A stretch of 64,000 bases of DNA from Amycolatopsis benzoatilytica AK 16/65 (GTDB lineage: Bacteria; Actinomycetota; Actinomycetes; Mycobacteriales; Pseudonocardiaceae): NCBI RefSeq assembly GCF_000383915.1, contig NZ_KB912942.1, positions 566,506 through 630,505 on the forward strand, read 5' to 3'. The position numbers and the translations under genes were made by a program. The notes under the pieces are model-generated. The model was not told the DNA's origin and did no database searches. It saw only the letters and a program-made list of their open reading frames with translations. Shown here in pieces: positions 17,345 through 25,328 of the stretch. Within the stretch, counting starts at the first letter, position 1; each line of letters opens with the position of its first letter.

Positions 17345-17875
17345 TCAGCTCAGCTGGTCGAGATGCGGGCGGGACAGGTGAAGCACCTGGTAGCGGACGC
17401 CGTTGTCCTCGCCGGGGTCGGCGGTCCAGAGAGTGAAGTGCACGGCCTCCCAGCGCCGGGGATCGATAGCCAGCGCCGTGGTGTGGACGGCCGGGTGCTC
17501 GGCATGGCGCGGGAATTCGGCGAGTTCGTGCTTCAGCCGCCCTTCGGGCAGCAGTTGCCTGCGCTTGGTCGCGAACGTCGGCGTTGCGCCGCGCGCAGGA
17601 CCGGCCAGACAGTTGGCACCGGTCCAATGCTGGACGGACGGGCGGCCGAAATCCTGCACGATCCCGTCGAAACCGCCGCCGCCCCACAGGAATCGGCTCA
17701 TTCCGGCGGTGTCGGCCCAAAGGTAGAACGGCGCGTACTGGTTGGCCGGGGTGCGGATCAGGTACGCCTTGAGCGCCAGGCCGGGGAACTCGTCGGTCCG
17801 GTGCCCGCGGGTGGCGACCCGCTCGCGAATGATCTCCATGTCGTAGTCGGCGGGCAGGTTGATCTCGTACTGCAT
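17345..17875 (-). CDS. DUF4865 family protein
   Basis: 176 residues beginning MQYEINLPADYDMEIIRERVATRG, characteristic of DUF4865. Conserved aromatic and Gly-rich patches (YLWADTAGMSRFLWGGGGFDG and GRPSVQHW) follow. No signal peptide or membrane segment. GAGGT lies 5 nt before the ATG. It is the middle gene of the operon, 13 bp after tetR. Biochemical function is unknown; the constant partnership with a tautomerase suggests a role in turnover of a small carbonyl compound (inference). Confidence 0.82.
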   Translation of the reverse strand: MQYEINLPADYDMEIIRERVATRGHRTDEFPGLALKAYLIRTPANQYAPFYLWADTAGMSRFLWGGGGFDGIVQDFGRPSVQHWTGANCLAGPARGATPTFATKRRQLLPEGRLKHELAEFPRHAEHPAVHTTALAIDPRRWEAVHFTLWTADPGEDNGVRYQVLHLSRPHLDQLS

Positions 17876-17888
17876 CGCGTACCTCGGA

Positions 17889-18443
17889 TCACGCGCCGAG
17901 CAGCGCGAGCGCGCCTCGAACGGCCTGGTCGAACGGCTCGGCGGTACCGGCGGACCTGGCCAGCACGTAACCGCCCTGCACCACCGCGACCAGTGCGGTC
18001 GCGGTCGCGGCGGGGTCGAGGTGGGCGGAGAGCTCGCCCTTCGCCGCCCCCTCGGCGAGCACCTCGGCGAGCCGGCTGCGCAGCCAGTCGAAGGTTTCCT
18101 CCAGCGGGGCGCGCAATTCCGCACTGGTCACGATGTCCGGGTCCAGCGCGAGCCGTCCGATCGGGCAGCCGCGCAGGACGTCGCGTTCGCGGTGCAGGTA
18201 GGCGGAAATCTGTTCGATCGCGGTCGATCCTTCGGCCAGCGACGCTTCGGCGGACGCGCGCAGCTCCTCGGCGCTTTGCCGGATCGCGGCCAGCGCGAGA
18301 TCAGCCTTCCCCGCGAAGTGGTGGTACATGCTGCCCTGTCCGGCGCCGGCGCGCTGCTGGATCGCCTTTGGGCTGGTGCCGATGTAGCCGCGTTCCCAGA
18401 GCAAGTCCTGGGTGCTCGCGACCAGCTGGTCTCTCGTGGACAT
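17889..18443 (-). CDS. TetR regulator of the DUF4865-tautomerase operon
   Basis: 184 residues from ATG 18443. The helix-turn-helix is STQDLLWERGYIGTSPKAIQQRAGAGQGSMYHHFAGKADLA. The C-terminal domain contains CPIGRLALDPDIV, which resembles the LmrA/YxaF-type TetR C-terminal domain. The start is fixed by a strong leaderless promoter whose -10 ends 6 nt before this ATG. It heads the operon and should repress it through the palindrome lying in its own promoter spacer. Confidence 0.9.
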   Translation of the reverse strand: MSTRDQLVASTQDLLWERGYIGTSPKAIQQRAGAGQGSMYHHFAGKADLALAAIRQSAEELRASAEASLAEGSTAIEQISAYLHRERDVLRGCPIGRLALDPDIVTSAELRAPLEETFDWLRSRLAEVLAEGAAKGELSAHLDPAATATALVAVVQGGYVLARSAGTAEPFDQAVRGALALLGA

Positions 18444-18449
18444 GAGCTC

Positions 18450-18478
18450 ACCGTACATACTAGTAGGTACAGACACAA
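18450..18478 (-). promoter_or_regulatory. Leaderless promoter with operator in the spacer
   Basis: On the minus strand, TTGTGT (18478-18473), exactly 17 bp, TACGGT (18455-18450), 6 nt and ATG 18443. The 18-bp near-perfect palindrome GTACATACTAGTAGGTAC (18453-18470) fills the spacer and is a clear TetR-type operator. Confidence 0.75.
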
Positions 18479-18512
18479 TACCGCTCGACGGACGGGGCCT
18501 TCACCAGCGAAA

Positions 18513-19055
18513 ATGGACGTCGTGAGTTTCGTGTCGGCGGGCTACCGCGTTGTGCAGCGTCCGTACTCGACGGACGGCTCTCGCGACGGCCTCGTCTCGA
18601 TCAGCGAGTGCGTTGTCACCGTCCTGGAAGAGGAATGGGGAGACTGGTTCCGCGACCCGGACCGCGCCCGGCACCGGGCCGCCGAGTCCCGGCTCCAGGT
18701 GCTCGAAGTCGGCTTCACGATGGAGGAAGCCGCCCCGATCCTCCGTGCTCTGCTCGCCGAAGGCTACGACCGCGAGACGCACGCCGTTGCCGGACGGCTG
18801 GCCGAGGGCATTCCGATCAACGGCACGCCGCTCGGCTACGAGCTGGTCGGCTACGACTTCGGGACCTGGCACAGCTGGGCCTGCCTCGGCGGGCTGATCG
18901 ACGACGTCCGCCTCGGCACCGGCATCGAGCCCGGCCCGCACGGCCTGATTCGCTCCGCCGACGCCGCGCACACCGCCGCCCGCTGGCTCACCGGCTCCGG
19001 ACTCGGCGACCCCAAGGTGTCCGACTGGGCAGCCGCCGCCCTGTTCGCCCGGTAA
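18513..19055 (+). CDS. Hypothetical protein
   Basis: 180 residues, not recognized. It is acidic, with a helical centre (EEWGDWFRDPDRARHRAAESRLQVLEVGFTMEEAAPILRALLAEG) and a C-terminal part rich in Gly, His and Trp (YELVGYDFGTWHSWACLGGL, AAHTAARWL). No signal peptide or membrane helix. ATG 18513 or GTG 18522 could be the start; neither has a good ribosome site. It is divergent from the tetR operon and followed by another unknown gene on the same strand. Third-position GC supports it as coding. Confidence 0.65.
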   Translation: MDVVSFVSAGYRVVQRPYSTDGSRDGLVSISECVVTVLEEEWGDWFRDPDRARHRAAESRLQVLEVGFTMEEAAPILRALLAEGYDRETHAVAGRLAEGIPINGTPLGYELVGYDFGTWHSWACLGGLIDDVRLGTGIEPGPHGLIRSADAAHTAARWLTGSGLGDPKVSDWAAAALFAR

Positions 19056-19108
19056 CTCCACCGAATCTCCACGTCGTCCCCGCCGGACCGGCACATCCGG
19101 GCGGCAGC

Positions 19109-19669
19109 ATGGCCGCCGTGGAGTGGAATACCGAAGAGCGGCGGCGGAAGGTCCGGCCGCAGCCGGCGTGGGAGCGCGGCGTGCGGCTGGATCCGGTGGT
19201 GGCGCGCAGCGTCCGGCGATTCCCGGCCGGGCCTGGCGAAGAATTGGTTGAACGGCTGCTCGGCGCGGCGGACCCGCCGCCGGGGGCGCGCGAGGCGATG
19301 GACCGGCTGGTCTCCGACGTGCTCGCGCTCGGCTACTACCAAGCGCTGCGCGATGGTGCCCGCGACCCGGTCACCGCAGATGTCGCCGCGCGCGTGCTCG
19401 CCGGGCTGGAGCGGCGGCTGCGTAACCACGTGGACCGGTTGCGGCGCTTGAAGATCCGCGCCGCGCTCAAGTGGCGGGCGCGGGCCGTGCTCGAAGTCAA
19501 CAAGGTCCTGCTCGGGCACGGTCGCGCATTGCGCAGGCTCGGCGTCCCGTGGCTCGCGTTCGTCACCGAAAGCTGGGCGCGCTACGAACACGCGCTGGCG
19601 GAAGTCCGCAGAGGATCGGGAGTGGTCGCGGGGCCGCGCGTCCGGGCGCGGCCCCGCGGACTGTTCTAG
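19109..19669 (+). CDS. Hypothetical basic helical protein
   Basis: 186 residues, strongly basic and helical (ERRLRNHVDRLRRLKIRAALKWRARAVLEVNKVLLGHGRALRRLG). No recognizable domain. ATG 19109 is used; GTG 19118 is also possible. Its stop codon lies in the palindrome CTAG (19666-19669), which also supplies the stop of the prolyl oligopeptidase on the other strand. The Arg-rich composition would suit nucleic-acid binding, but that is only a composition-based guess. Confidence 0.6.
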   Translation: MAAVEWNTEERRRKVRPQPAWERGVRLDPVVARSVRRFPAGPGEELVERLLGAADPPPGAREAMDRLVSDVLALGYYQALRDGARDPVTADVAARVLAGLERRLRNHVDRLRRLKIRAALKWRARAVLEVNKVLLGHGRALRRLGVPWLAFVTESWARYEHALAEVRRGSGVVAGPRVRARPRGLF

Positions 19670-21675
19670 GAAAGCTTCGACCAGAGGAACTCGTACGCCA
19701 CCGCCGAACGGAACGCCAGCTGCTCGTTGTCCGCGGCCGCGCCGTGCCCGCCTTCGATGTTCTCGTAGTACTCCACGTCATGTCCCTGCTCGATCATCCG
19801 CGCGGCCATCTTGCGCGCGTGCCCCGGATGCACCCGGTCGTCGCGGGTCGAGGTGACGAACAGGATCGGCGGGTACTTCGCGTCCGCCGAAACGTTCTGG
19901 TACGGCGAGTACTTCGAGATCCAGGCCCACTCCTCCGGGACGTCCGGGTCGCCCCATTCGGCCATCCACGACGCGCCGGCCAGCAGCAGGTGGTAGCGCT
20001 TCAGGTCGAGCAACGGGACCTGGCAGACGATGGCCCCGAACAGCTCCGGATAGGTGGTGAGCATGACGCCCATCAGCAGCCCGCCGTTGCTGCCGCCCTG
20101 GATGCCGAGCCGTTCCTTCGTGGTGATGCCCCGCGCGACGAGATCGCGTGCCACCGCGGCGAAGTCCTCGTACGCCCGGTGCCGGTTGGCTTTCACCGCT
20201 TGGGTATGCCATTCCGGACCGTATTCGCCGCCGCCGCGGATGTTCGCGACCACATACGTGCCGCCGCGCGTCAGCCAGGCACGGCCGATCGACCCGCTGT
20301 ACGCCGGCGTCAGCGAGACCTCGAAGCCTCCGTACCCGTAGAGCAGCGTCGGGCCGTCCTCCGCGCCGGGCGGCCGGACCACGAAGTACGGGATCTTCGT
20401 GCCGTCGTCCGAGGTCGCGAAGTACTGGCTGACCTCCATCCCGGCCGGGTCGAAGAACGACGGCGCCTGCTTCAGCGTCTCGACGTCGCCGCCGACGACC
20501 CCGCGGGTGAGCGTGGACGGTTGCAGGTAGCTGGACGAATCGACCAGGTACTCGTCGTCGACGTCCGGTTCGGTGTCGACGATCTGCGCGCTGCCGAACT
20601 CTGGCGCGCCGCCGAGTTCCGCCTCGGCCCAGTCTTCCGGCCCGGGCGTCAGCACTCGCAGCTCCGACTTCACGTCGTGCAGCGTCGCGAGCAGCAGATG
20701 GTGGCGGGTCCACGTGTAATAGTCCAGCGACGTGTGCGCGTCCGGCGTGAACAGCGCGGTGAAATCGCGTGCGCCCGCCATGAAGGCGTCATAGTCGATC
20801 GCCAGCAGCGAACCTGCCGGGTGCTCGGCGCCGTTGACGGTCCACGCGCTGCGCGGTTGCACGAGCAGCCATTCGCGGTGCACCGAGGCGTTGACGTCCT
20901 GCGGCAGGTCCAGCTTGGTCAGCCCGGCAGGGGTCCGCGCGAAGTATTCAGTGCGGTAGAAGTCGAGCCAACGGTAGGCGAAGTCGCGTTCGAAACCTTC
21001 GGTCGGATCGTGCGAAGCCATCACGCCGACGTCGTCCGGCTTGCCCTCGAACACGGTCACCGCTTCTTCGATCGGCGTGCCGCGCTGCCACTCCTTGACG
21101 ATCCGCGCGTAGCCGGCCGTGGTGAGCGTGCCCGGGCCGAAGTCGGTCCCGACGTAGATCCGGTCCTGGTCGATCCAGCCGATCCGGTGCTTGGCCTCGG
21201 GCAGCGAGTAGCCGTCCGGCACGAACTCGTGCGCGTCCAGGTCGAACTCGCGCACGACGGTCGCGTCCGCGCCGCCCCGCGACAGCTGGATCAGGCCGAG
21301 CCGGTGGCCGGGACGCAGCACGGCGGCGCCCTTCCAGACCCAGTTCTCGTCTTCGGCGGCGGCGAGCGCATCGACGTCGAGCAGGATCTCCCACTCCGGT
21401 TCGGCGGTGCGGTACTCCTCCAGCGTGGTGCGCCGCCACAGCCCGCGCGGGTGCTCGGCGTCCTGCCAGAAGTTGTAGAGGCGCGGCCCCCGGCGCACCA
21501 CGTACGGGATCCGGCCGCCCGCGTCGAGCACCTCGCGGATCGAGTCCCGCAGCTGCCCGAACCTCTCGCCCGCGGTGAGCACGTCCAGCGTCTCCGCGTT
21601 GCGCGAACGGACCCAGTCGAGCGCCTCGTCGCCCGTTACGTCTTCCAGCCACAGGTACGGATCTTCGACAGTCAT
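19666..21675 (-). CDS. Prolyl oligopeptidase family serine peptidase (S9A)
   Basis: 669 residues, normal for S9A. It begins TVEDPYLWLEDVTGDEALDWV, and a propeller domain occupies roughly residues 60-400. The C-terminal alpha/beta-hydrolase domain carries the catalytic serine in GGSNGG, aspartate in TSTRDDRVHP and histidine in EGGHGA. YGGFEVSLTP is also family-typical. No signal peptide, so a cytoplasmic enzyme cutting short peptides after proline. The frame is open far upstream, but the family N-terminus fixes the ATG at 21675. It is divergent from a metallopeptidase. Confidence 0.95.
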   Translation of the reverse strand: MTVEDPYLWLEDVTGDEALDWVRSRNAETLDVLTAGERFGQLRDSIREVLDAGGRIPYVVRRGPRLYNFWQDAEHPRGLWRRTTLEEYRTAEPEWEILLDVDALAAAEDENWVWKGAAVLRPGHRLGLIQLSRGGADATVVREFDLDAHEFVPDGYSLPEAKHRIGWIDQDRIYVGTDFGPGTLTTAGYARIVKEWQRGTPIEEAVTVFEGKPDDVGVMASHDPTEGFERDFAYRWLDFYRTEYFARTPAGLTKLDLPQDVNASVHREWLLVQPRSAWTVNGAEHPAGSLLAIDYDAFMAGARDFTALFTPDAHTSLDYYTWTRHHLLLATLHDVKSELRVLTPGPEDWAEAELGGAPEFGSAQIVDTEPDVDDEYLVDSSSYLQPSTLTRGVVGGDVETLKQAPSFFDPAGMEVSQYFATSDDGTKIPYFVVRPPGAEDGPTLLYGYGGFEVSLTPAYSGSIGRAWLTRGGTYVVANIRGGGEYGPEWHTQAVKANRHRAYEDFAAVARDLVARGITTKERLGIQGGSNGGLLMGVMLTTYPELFGAIVCQVPLLDLKRYHLLLAGASWMAEWGDPDVPEEWAWISKYSPYQNVSADAKYPPILFVTSTRDDRVHPGHARKMAARMIEQGHDVEYYENIEGGHGAAADNEQLAFRSAVAYEFLWSKLS

Positions 21676-21783
21676 GCGCCCCAGTCTTCCCGCCCGTCGC
21701 AGGTCCGGCCAGCGGGTTCGGCGTTCCCGTTTCGTGATCTGCACGGCGGGCAGTCTCCGTATGCTGTCCACGGAGGGGGAAAG

Positions 21784-22689
21784 ATGACGGATGTCGGCGG
21801 CAGTTCGTGGCCGCAGCTGCCGCCGCCGGTTCCGCCGCGCCGCGGTCCGGGCCGTGCGCTGGGCGCGGTGACCGCGGTCGCGGTCGTCGCGAGCACGCTC
21901 GCGTTGATGGGCGCGGTGCCGCACGAGGTTGCCGGGCACGCGATGGCCGCGTCGGGTTCTCCCGCGCTGTCGGATCGGCAAGCGGCGCGACCGGTGCGCA
22001 AGACCAGCGGAAATCCGTTGCTGGCCAAGGATGTTTCGCTCGCCGCGCCGGAGTCCTGCGACCTGCCGGAGCTCAGCCGGGACGGCGAGCAGCTCAAGAA
22101 GTTCTACACCGTGCTGGCGGACTGCTTGAAGCAGTCGTGGCAGCCGGCGCTGGAAAAGGCGGGCGAGCCGAACCTGCCGGTGAAGATATCGGTCACGCTG
22201 CCGAAGACCAGCGCTTGCGGCAACGCGCCGTCGCGCGACCAGGCGGTCGCGTACTACTGCGGCGGTGACGAGACGATCTACGCGCCCACCGACTGGATGC
22301 TGTCCGATGCGGGGCTGAACCGCGCCCGGCACCTGGCGACCATCGCGCACGAATACGGCCACCACGTGCAGCGCGAGAGCGGCATCCTGGACGCGGCCAG
22401 CGCGGAAATGAGTTCGCCGGAGCCGGCCAGCGACAAGGACAAGGCCGTGGTGCGCCGGATCGAACTTCAGGCCAACTGCTTCGGCGCACTGTTCCTCGCG
22501 GCCGCCGCCGGGCACGGCTCGATCAGCCGGGCCACCGCGAACGCCGCGGTCGCGGACTACGGCCGGGCGGACGACAGCGGCGACCACGGCACCCGGGAGA
22601 ACCAGCTGGCCTGGGCGAAGGCCGGCTACTCCGGAGCCGGCCCCGCCGCCTGCGACACCTGGTCGGCGCCTTCGGACCAGGTCAGCTGA
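21784..22689 (+). CDS. Neutral zinc metallopeptidase (YpfJ-like)
   Basis: 301 residues. An N-terminal proline-rich cytoplasmic stretch and one hydrophobic helix (about residues 22-40, LGAVTAVAVVASTLALMGAV) suggest a type II membrane or secreted protein. The C-terminal domain has the zinc motif HEYGHH, followed by ELQANCFGALFLAAA, typical of the putative neutral zinc metallopeptidase family. A purine-rich GGAGGGGGAAAG precedes the ATG. Substrate unknown. Its last 8 bp overlap the convergent TIGR03086 gene. Confidence 0.88.
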   Translation: MTDVGGSSWPQLPPPVPPRRGPGRALGAVTAVAVVASTLALMGAVPHEVAGHAMAASGSPALSDRQAARPVRKTSGNPLLAKDVSLAAPESCDLPELSRDGEQLKKFYTVLADCLKQSWQPALEKAGEPNLPVKISVTLPKTSACGNAPSRDQAVAYYCGGDETIYAPTDWMLSDAGLNRARHLATIAHEYGHHVQRESGILDAASAEMSSPEPASDKDKAVVRRIELQANCFGALFLAAAAGHGSISRATANAAVADYGRADDSGDHGTRENQLAWAKAGYSGAGPAACDTWSAPSDQVS

Positions 22690-23260
22690 CCTGCCAGCCC
22701 GGGTCGCGGCCGAGCAGGGCGAGGAACCGGTCGAGTTCGCTCGCGTCGTCCGAGACGGGCACCACCGGCGCGAACGTTCCCCGCTCGACGCGCTCTTCGG
22801 GATCGGTCGGGATGTTGAGCGCGAACTGCAGCGCGGCGTGCACAGCTTCGGGCACTGGCTCATAGGAGACGCCGAGCGTCTTCGCCAGGTCCCAGCCGTG
22901 CGCGACGGAGTCGACGAGGTGCATCGCCATGGCGATTTCGCCGGGGAAGGCACCGAAGGTGTTGATGGCGATCTGGCGTTTGGCGACGCCTTCTTCGCTG
23001 TACGCGGAGAGGAAGTCCGTCACCGACGCGGCGTACGCGGCGTACGCGTCTTCGCCGAGCTGGCCGCCGTGCCAGTCTTTGGCAGCTCCGTTACGGGCGG
23101 CTTCGGCGAAGCCGTGGTTTTCGCTGACTTGGTGGCGGAGCAGATCGGCGAGGGTCCAGCCTTCGCACGGGGTGGGCCGGTCCAGGTCGGCGGCGGTGGT
23201 CTTCGAGACGATCAGGTCGAGCACTTGCAGCGACTGACGGTCTAGGTCGAACGTGGTCAT
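22682..23260 (-). CDS. TIGR03086 family (DinB-like) metal-binding protein
   Basis: 192 residues. The opening (LVSKTTAADLDRPTPCEGWTLADLLRHQVSENHGFA) is the hallmark of the TIGR03086 / maleylpyruvate-isomerase-like DinB superfamily. Histidines in RHQVSENH and MAMHLVDSVAHGWD are candidate metal ligands. Relatives are often mycothiol-dependent transferases, but the actual reaction is unknown. A leaderless -10 (TAGCGT, 6 nt before ATG) drives it. It is divergent from a MocR regulator, which may control it. Confidence 0.85.
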   Translation of the reverse strand: MTTFDLDRQSLQVLDLIVSKTTAADLDRPTPCEGWTLADLLRHQVSENHGFAEAARNGAAKDWHGGQLGEDAYAAYAASVTDFLSAYSEEGVAKRQIAINTFGAFPGEIAMAMHLVDSVAHGWDLAKTLGVSYEPVPEAVHAALQFALNIPTDPEERVERGTFAPVVPVSDDASELDRFLALLGRDPGWQVS

Positions 23261-23266
23261 GCCTTG

Positions 23267-23341
23267 ACGCTAACCGGAAGATCGGTCCAGGAAGAGAGCC
23301 AAAACCAGACCAATCGTGGTGGACCAATCTAGGCTGGACCG
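23267..23341. promoter_or_regulatory. Divergent leaderless promoters with GACCAATC direct repeats
   Basis: Leftward: TAGCGT (23272-23267) plus 6 nt to ATG 23260. Rightward: TAGGCT (23330-23335) plus 6 nt to GTG 23342. GACCAATC occurs at 23308-23315 and 23322-23329, 14 bp apart. The first copy sits at the -35 position of the rightward promoter and the second abuts its -10. MocR-type regulators often bind direct repeats, so this is a likely autoregulatory site. Confidence 0.6.
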
Positions 23342-24760
23342 GTGGACCTGCACCTCGACCTCAGCGGCAGCCGCGGGCATCGCGACGAGATCTACCGCCA
23401 GATCCGCGCCGCGGTGCTCGACGGCCGCCTTCGCGACGGCGACGTGCTTCCGCCGACCCGGGAACTGGCGCACCAGCTCGCCGTCTCGCGTACGACGGTC
23501 ACCGCGGCCTACGAACGCCTCACCGCCGAGGGGTTCTTGACCGGCCGGGTTGGCGCCGGCACGTACGTGCGCTCGGGCGCCGCGCCCCGGCCGGTGGAGC
23601 CGAGCGGTTCCGCGGAAGGCGTCCAGCCGCGTCCGGAGTGGACCGCCGTGCCCGCGCCGCCGCCGCCGTTCACCGATCCGCCCGAGTTCGATTTCCGTGC
23701 CGGCGTACCGGATGTGCGGCTGTTCCCGTTCGACACCTGGCGTCGTCTCACCGCACAGATCCTGCGCAGCTCCCAAGCCGAGCGGCTGACCTACGGCGAA
23801 CCGCAAGGCGATCCCCGGCTCCGCGAGGAGCTGGCGCGGCACCTCGCGGTGTCCCGCAACGTGCGGGTCTCCCCGGACCAGCTGGTGATCAGCTCCGGCG
23901 CCCAGCAGACGATCGACCTCATCGCCCGCGTCCTGCTGCGGCCGGGCGACCTGGCCGCGGTCGAGGATCCCGGCTACCCGCCGCCGCGGCTGCTGCTGGG
24001 CACGCTCGGCGTGCGCGTCGCGCCGGTGCCGGTGGACGACGACGGCATCGTGGTCGACGCGATTCCGCCGCACACGCGTTTGGTGTACGTGACGCCGTCG
24101 CACCAGTACCCGCTCGGTGTCGCGATGTCGCCGTCCCGCCGGCGAGCGCTGCTGGACTGGGCCGAGGACAGCGGCGCGGTGGTGGTCGAGGACGACTACG
24201 ACACCGAGTTCCGCTACTCCGGCCGGCCGCTGGAACCGTTGCACAGCCTGGATTCCCACGGTCGGGTGATCTACGTCGGCTCGTTCTCGAAGGTGCTGCT
24301 GCCGGCGCTGCGGCTGGGCTACCTGGCCGCGCCGCCGGCGTTGGCGCAGGCGATCGTGAAGGCGAAATACCTCGCCGACTGGCATTCGCCGACCATCGAA
24401 CAGGCGGTCATCGCGGAGTACCTGGCCGAGGGCGGGTTCGCCCGGCACGTCCGCCGGATGCGCGGCATCTACCGCGCCCGGCACGACCTGTTGCTGGACG
24501 GTCTGCGCGCGGAGTTCGGGGATCTGCTGGAGCCGGTGCCCGCGGCCGCCGGGCTGCACCTGAGCGCCTCGTCGGACGTTGATCTGCGCGGGTTCGCGCG
24601 CCGGGCGGTCAGCGCGGGCGTGCGGCTCTATTCGCTCGCCGACTTCTCAGTCGCGGCTCGGCGGCACGGGCTGCTGTTCGGCTACGGCGCGATCGCGGAC
24701 GACCGGATCGGCCCCGGGCTGGCCCGGCTGCGCGGCCTGTTCGACGACCTGGCGGCCTGA
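23342..24760 (+). CDS. MocR/PdxR family regulator (GntR HTH plus aminotransferase fold)
   Basis: 472 residues. The N-terminal GntR winged helix covers about 10-75 (YRQIRAAVLDGRLRDGDVLPPTRELAHQLAVSRTTVTAAYERL). A Pro-rich linker leads to a type I aminotransferase-like domain (about 115-470). PLP contacts are visible: SSGAQQT, EDPGYPP and the lysine in GSFSKVLLPALRLGY. Such proteins sense PLP or amino-compounds; PdxR controls PLP synthesis and others act on neighbouring genes. No pdxS/pdxT lies nearby, so the divergent TIGR03086 gene is the obvious target candidate. Confidence 0.92.
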   Translation: MDLHLDLSGSRGHRDEIYRQIRAAVLDGRLRDGDVLPPTRELAHQLAVSRTTVTAAYERLTAEGFLTGRVGAGTYVRSGAAPRPVEPSGSAEGVQPRPEWTAVPAPPPPFTDPPEFDFRAGVPDVRLFPFDTWRRLTAQILRSSQAERLTYGEPQGDPRLREELARHLAVSRNVRVSPDQLVISSGAQQTIDLIARVLLRPGDLAAVEDPGYPPPRLLLGTLGVRVAPVPVDDDGIVVDAIPPHTRLVYVTPSHQYPLGVAMSPSRRRALLDWAEDSGAVVVEDDYDTEFRYSGRPLEPLHSLDSHGRVIYVGSFSKVLLPALRLGYLAAPPALAQAIVKAKYLADWHSPTIEQAVIAEYLAEGGFARHVRRMRGIYRARHDLLLDGLRAEFGDLLEPVPAAAGLHLSASSDVDLRGFARRAVSAGVRLYSLADFSVAARRHGLLFGYGAIADDRIGPGLARLRGLFDDLAA

Positions 24761-24892
24761 CTCCCCGCGACGGACCGCGGACCCGACCGGCCGAGCGCAT
24801 TACCACGATCGGACGCGTCCCGCCGGACTTTCGCACTCGGCGACCTGGCCCTAACCTGAGGTGACCCGACTCACCGAGGAGAGGGGCTCGCC

Positions 24893-25324
24893 ATGCGGAT
24901 CGCGGATGTGCTGCAGCGGAAGGGCGCGGCCGTTGCCACCGTGTCCCCGGGAACCACGGTCACCGAGCTGCTGGCGGGCCTCGCCCGGCACAACGTCGGG
25001 GCCATGGTCGTCGTCGGGCCGGACGGCGGGATCGCCGGGATCGTCTCCGAGCGCGACGTCGTACGTCGGCTGCACGACCACGGACCGGCGATCCTCGCCG
25101 GGCCGGTCGCGGACATCATGACCACCCTCGTCGCCAGCTGCGCGCCGGGCGACCCGGTGGACCAGCTCAGCGGCCTGATGACCGAACGGCGGATCCGGCA
25201 CGTGCCGGTGCTCGACGACGGCCGTCTCGTCGGCATCGTGAGCATCGGCGACGTGGTGAAGATCCGGATGGAGCAGCTGGAGCAGAGCCAGGAGCAGCTG
25301 GAGGCTTACATCTCCCAGGGCTGA
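24893..25324 (+). CDS. CBS-domain protein
   Basis: 143 residues made of a CBS pair: MRIADVLQRKGAAVATVSPGTTVTELLAGLARHNVGAMVVV ... IVSERDVVRRL, then VADIMTT ... MTERRIRHVPVLDDGRLVGIVSIGDVVK. A Glu/Gln-rich C-terminal helix follows. Stand-alone CBS proteins bind adenine nucleotides and modulate partners; the partner here is unknown. A purine-rich GAGGAGAGGGG lies before the ATG. Its stop is 4 bp from the stop of the convergent DUF4139 gene. The 130 bp upstream contain TAACCT as a candidate -10. Confidence 0.88.
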   Translation: MRIADVLQRKGAAVATVSPGTTVTELLAGLARHNVGAMVVVGPDGGIAGIVSERDVVRRLHDHGPAILAGPVADIMTTLVASCAPGDPVDQLSGLMTERRIRHVPVLDDGRLVGIVSIGDVVKIRMEQLEQSQEQLEAYISQG

Positions 25325-25328
25325 CGCG

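Noticed and set aside
21676-22953. N-terminal extension of the prolyl oligopeptidase frame
   Set aside because: It is antisense to the zinc metallopeptidase. The S9A N-terminus begins at ATG 21675.
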